Position numbers and translations under genes: made by a program. Under the pieces are notes generated by a model that was not told where the DNA came from, ran no database searches, and worked only from the letters and a program-made list of their open reading frames with translations. A DNA stretch of 8,224 nucleotides from an uncultured Gammaproteobacteria bacterium. GTDB taxonomy: Bacteria; Pseudomonadota; Gammaproteobacteria; GCA-001735895. Shown one piece after another: positions 6,814 through 8,224 of the stretch (the stretch's first letter is position 1; every line of letters begins with the position of its first letter). The stretch is from the NCBI GenBank assembly GCA_937980285.1, contig CALJQI010000303.1, positions 1-8,224 of the forward strand, in the 5' to 3' direction.

Positions 6814-8130
6814 ATGGCTTTATATATGAATGTAATCAGTCGACATTGCAAAACACTGGTTACGGCAGCGAAACCATTGCCTCTGGTGGTAAAGAAACCG
6901 CAATTACTTAAGCTATGGCTACTCAATCCTGCCAAAGCGAGAATATTTCTGTTCACCGGCCTCCTGGTTTATCTCGTACTCAGCAGCCATGCGAGCCAGG
7001 CAATCGTCGATATGTGGCACCCACTGGATCAGGGTTCGCTGAAGACCGGCGTTATGGAATTGCTCAATTCTCCGATTTTACGCAAGCTGCAAAATCTTCG
7101 AGAAGTAAGATACTGGCAATTGTTGAGCCTGTTCTGGATCGTCGGCATATCGATCGCAGCGATTATCCTGCTGCTGGATTTGCCTCGATCGATCGGCAAA
7201 GGCGAAGGCTTATCGACGCAATCGATACCGCAACCAGAGGTGGCACAGGATACTCGCGCCGGCGACGATATCGCCAAAACGCAGCAGCTCGACGCCGCCG
7301 AAAACAAAACTCGCTTCGTCGGGCAAAATCAACGCTACCGAATCGACAAGGCTATCGCCAGCGGCGGCGCCGGGATTGTATATCGAGCCGAGGACACCAC
7401 GCTCGGACGTAAAGTTGCGCTCAAGGAATTGCTGGAGGATGTGGCGACCGATGCGGAACAGTCGCAGCGATTCAAGAGCGAGGCCAGGGCGCTGGCAATG
7501 CTGAATCACCCGCAAATCCTGCCGATTTACGACCTGCTCGAAGACAGCGGCCACTTCTGGCTGGTCATGGAATTACTTAACGGCGGTACGCTAAACGACA
7601 AAATACGAGCGGGCGCACTGGACCAGGCGCGCAGCATCGAAATAACCAGCGGCATAGCGTCAGGCCTCGAATGCGCCCATCAACAGGGATTTGTCCACCG
7701 CGACATCAAACCCGCCAATATATTATTTGCCTCCGACGGATCGTTTCGCATCACGGATTTCGGCATCGCCAAGCATGGAGCATCGGGAATAAAAACCAGC
7801 CATGGCCTGATTCTCGGTTCTCCGGGATACATGAGCCCGGAGCAGGCGGCCGGCGAAGCGGTTGACGCGCGCTCCGACATCTACTCTCTCGGAATCACGA
7901 CGTTTCAGATGCTGACCGGAGAACTACCGTTCCAGGGCGACGTCAGCTCCGTTATGGCCCAGCACATCACCCAGGAACCGCCTCTGCCCTCGTCAATCGA
8001 TACTTCCATCGCCGAAGACCTGGATCGCGTGGTTTTGAAAATGCTGGCCAAGAAACCCGAAGCGCGTTTTCAGTCGATGGCTGAACTGATCGACGCGCTG
8101 GACAACCTGAGCCTGTCAGCAGCCAGATAA
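6814..8130 (+). CDS. Membrane-anchored Ser/Thr protein kinase (Hanks type) with N-terminal two-helix module
   Basis: This 438-residue protein ends in a complete eukaryotic-like kinase domain (about 173-432). Its motifs are intact: the glycine loop ASGGAGIVY (182-190), Lys204 in VALKEL, helix-C Glu223, HRDIKPANIL (295-304) with catalytic Asp297, DFG (315-317) and SPE (341-343) closing the activation loop. Thr328, Ser329 and Ser336 in that loop are possible autophosphorylation sites. The domain should be active and cytoplasmic. Before it lie a basic N-terminus, a hydrophobic segment (44-62), a loop of about 38 residues, a second hydrophobic segment (101-122) and a polar linker (124-172). I do not recognise a known sensor domain in the loop. 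The start is uncertain: ATG 6814 has AGGA 13 nt upstream, and ATG 6826 is also possible. Its G+C content is lower than that of glpK. No functional tie to glycerol metabolism can be shown; the target is unknown. Confidence 0.9.
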   Translation: MALYMNVISRHCKTLVTAAKPLPLVVKKPQLLKLWLLNPAKARIFLFTGLLVYLVLSSHASQAIVDMWHPLDQGSLKTGVMELLNSPILRKLQNLREVRYWQLLSLFWIVGISIAAIILLLDLPRSIGKGEGLSTQSIPQPEVAQDTRAGDDIAKTQQLDAAENKTRFVGQNQRYRIDKAIASGGAGIVYRAEDTTLGRKVALKELLEDVATDAEQSQRFKSEARALAMLNHPQILPIYDLLEDSGHFWLVMELLNGGTLNDKIRAGALDQARSIEITSGIASGLECAHQQGFVHRDIKPANILFASDGSFRITDFGIAKHGASGIKTSHGLILGSPGYMSPEQAAGEAVDARSDIYSLGITTFQMLTGELPFQGDVSSVMAQHITQEPPLPSSIDTSIAEDLDRVVLKMLAKKPEARFQSMAELIDALDNLSLSAAR

Positions 8131-8224
8131 ACAGATAGAAACAGGGCTAAACAAGTTGACGGCTGCTAATTGCGCTTACTTAAGGAATCTCTGCAAAACT
8201 CAAAATCCAGAGTCATTGCGAGCG
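8131..8224. other. Non-coding tail after the kinase gene, ending in a repeat-like sequence
   Basis: The last 94 nt hold no gene start with a ribosome binding site and no clear terminator. A 7-bp inverted repeat pairs AGCAGCC at the end of the kinase gene (8118-8124) with GGCTGCT (8161-8167) across a 36-nt loop, which is too open for an ordinary terminator. The stretch from about 8176 (AGGAATCTCTGCAAAA) to the edge looks like the border of a repeated or mobile element, but it is cut by the window end. Confidence 0.4.
8212..8224. repeat. Possible start of a GTCATTGCGAG-type dispersed repeat (truncated by window end)
   Basis: The window ends in GTCATTGCGAGCG. Sequences beginning GTCATTGCGAG and continuing into a palindromic GAGCGAAGC-like core are common as many-copy intergenic repeats in diverse bacterial genomes. 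Only 13 bases are visible, so the second arm cannot be checked. Confidence 0.35.

Noticed and set aside
8118..8167. Terminator hairpin formed by AGCAGCC and GGCTGCT around the kinase stop
   Set aside because: The loop is 36 nt, the stem 7 bp and no T-run follows, so chance pairing is likely.
1..8224. CRISPR array, tRNA or rRNA gene, toxin-antitoxin pair, phage genes
   Set aside because: I saw no regularly spaced repeats, no RNA-gene signatures and no such coding genes; the window is filled by the glp operon and the kinase gene.

Overview
The window carries a glycerol uptake and breakdown operon of the glpSTPQU type (the ABC glycerol transporter known from Rhizobium), followed by glpD and glpK, and then a separate gene for a membrane-anchored Ser/Thr protein kinase. 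All genes are on the + strand. The family content, the G+C-rich codon use of the glp genes and Shine-Dalgarno-type leaders point to a Gram-negative member of the Pseudomonadota. A gammaproteobacterium is my guess, with low confidence because no phylogenetic marker is present.

Region 1 (2-3351) holds the transporter. It contains the C-terminal end of the first ATPase (GlpS, cut by the window edge), the complete second ATPase (GlpT), two six-helix permeases (GlpP and GlpQ) and the small DUF2160 membrane protein GlpU. The genes are separated by 1 to 17 nt, or overlap by 8 nt at glpT/glpP, so they are almost certainly cotranscribed. The periplasmic binding protein GlpV, which normally follows glpU, is not in the window.

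Region 2 (3395-6526) holds the catabolic enzymes. In the place of glpV sits a flavin-dependent glycerol-3-phosphate dehydrogenase (GlpD), followed 24 nt later by glycerol kinase (GlpK). Together the operon encodes a full route: glycerol is imported at the expense of ATP, phosphorylated by GlpK to sn-glycerol-3-phosphate, and oxidised by GlpD at the membrane to dihydroxyacetone phosphate with electrons going to quinone. GlpK lacks the residues that in E. coli allow inhibition by fructose-1,6-bisphosphate and by IIA-Glc, and GlpD differs from the E. coli enzyme at several FAD and substrate-site motifs.

Region 3 (6527-8224) begins with a 287-nt gap holding no convincing terminator and only a weak promoter candidate. 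The kinase gene (6814-8130) is visibly less G+C-rich than glpK. Its layout is the reverse of the usual bacterial receptor kinase: two transmembrane helices with a short outer loop come first and a complete kinase domain forms the C-terminus. The last 94 nt are non-coding and end in a sequence that looks like the start of a dispersed GTCATTGCGAG-type repeat.

I did not find a clearly new system here. The most unusual items are the kinase architecture, the glpU-glpD-glpK order without glpV, and the motif changes in GlpD and GlpK.
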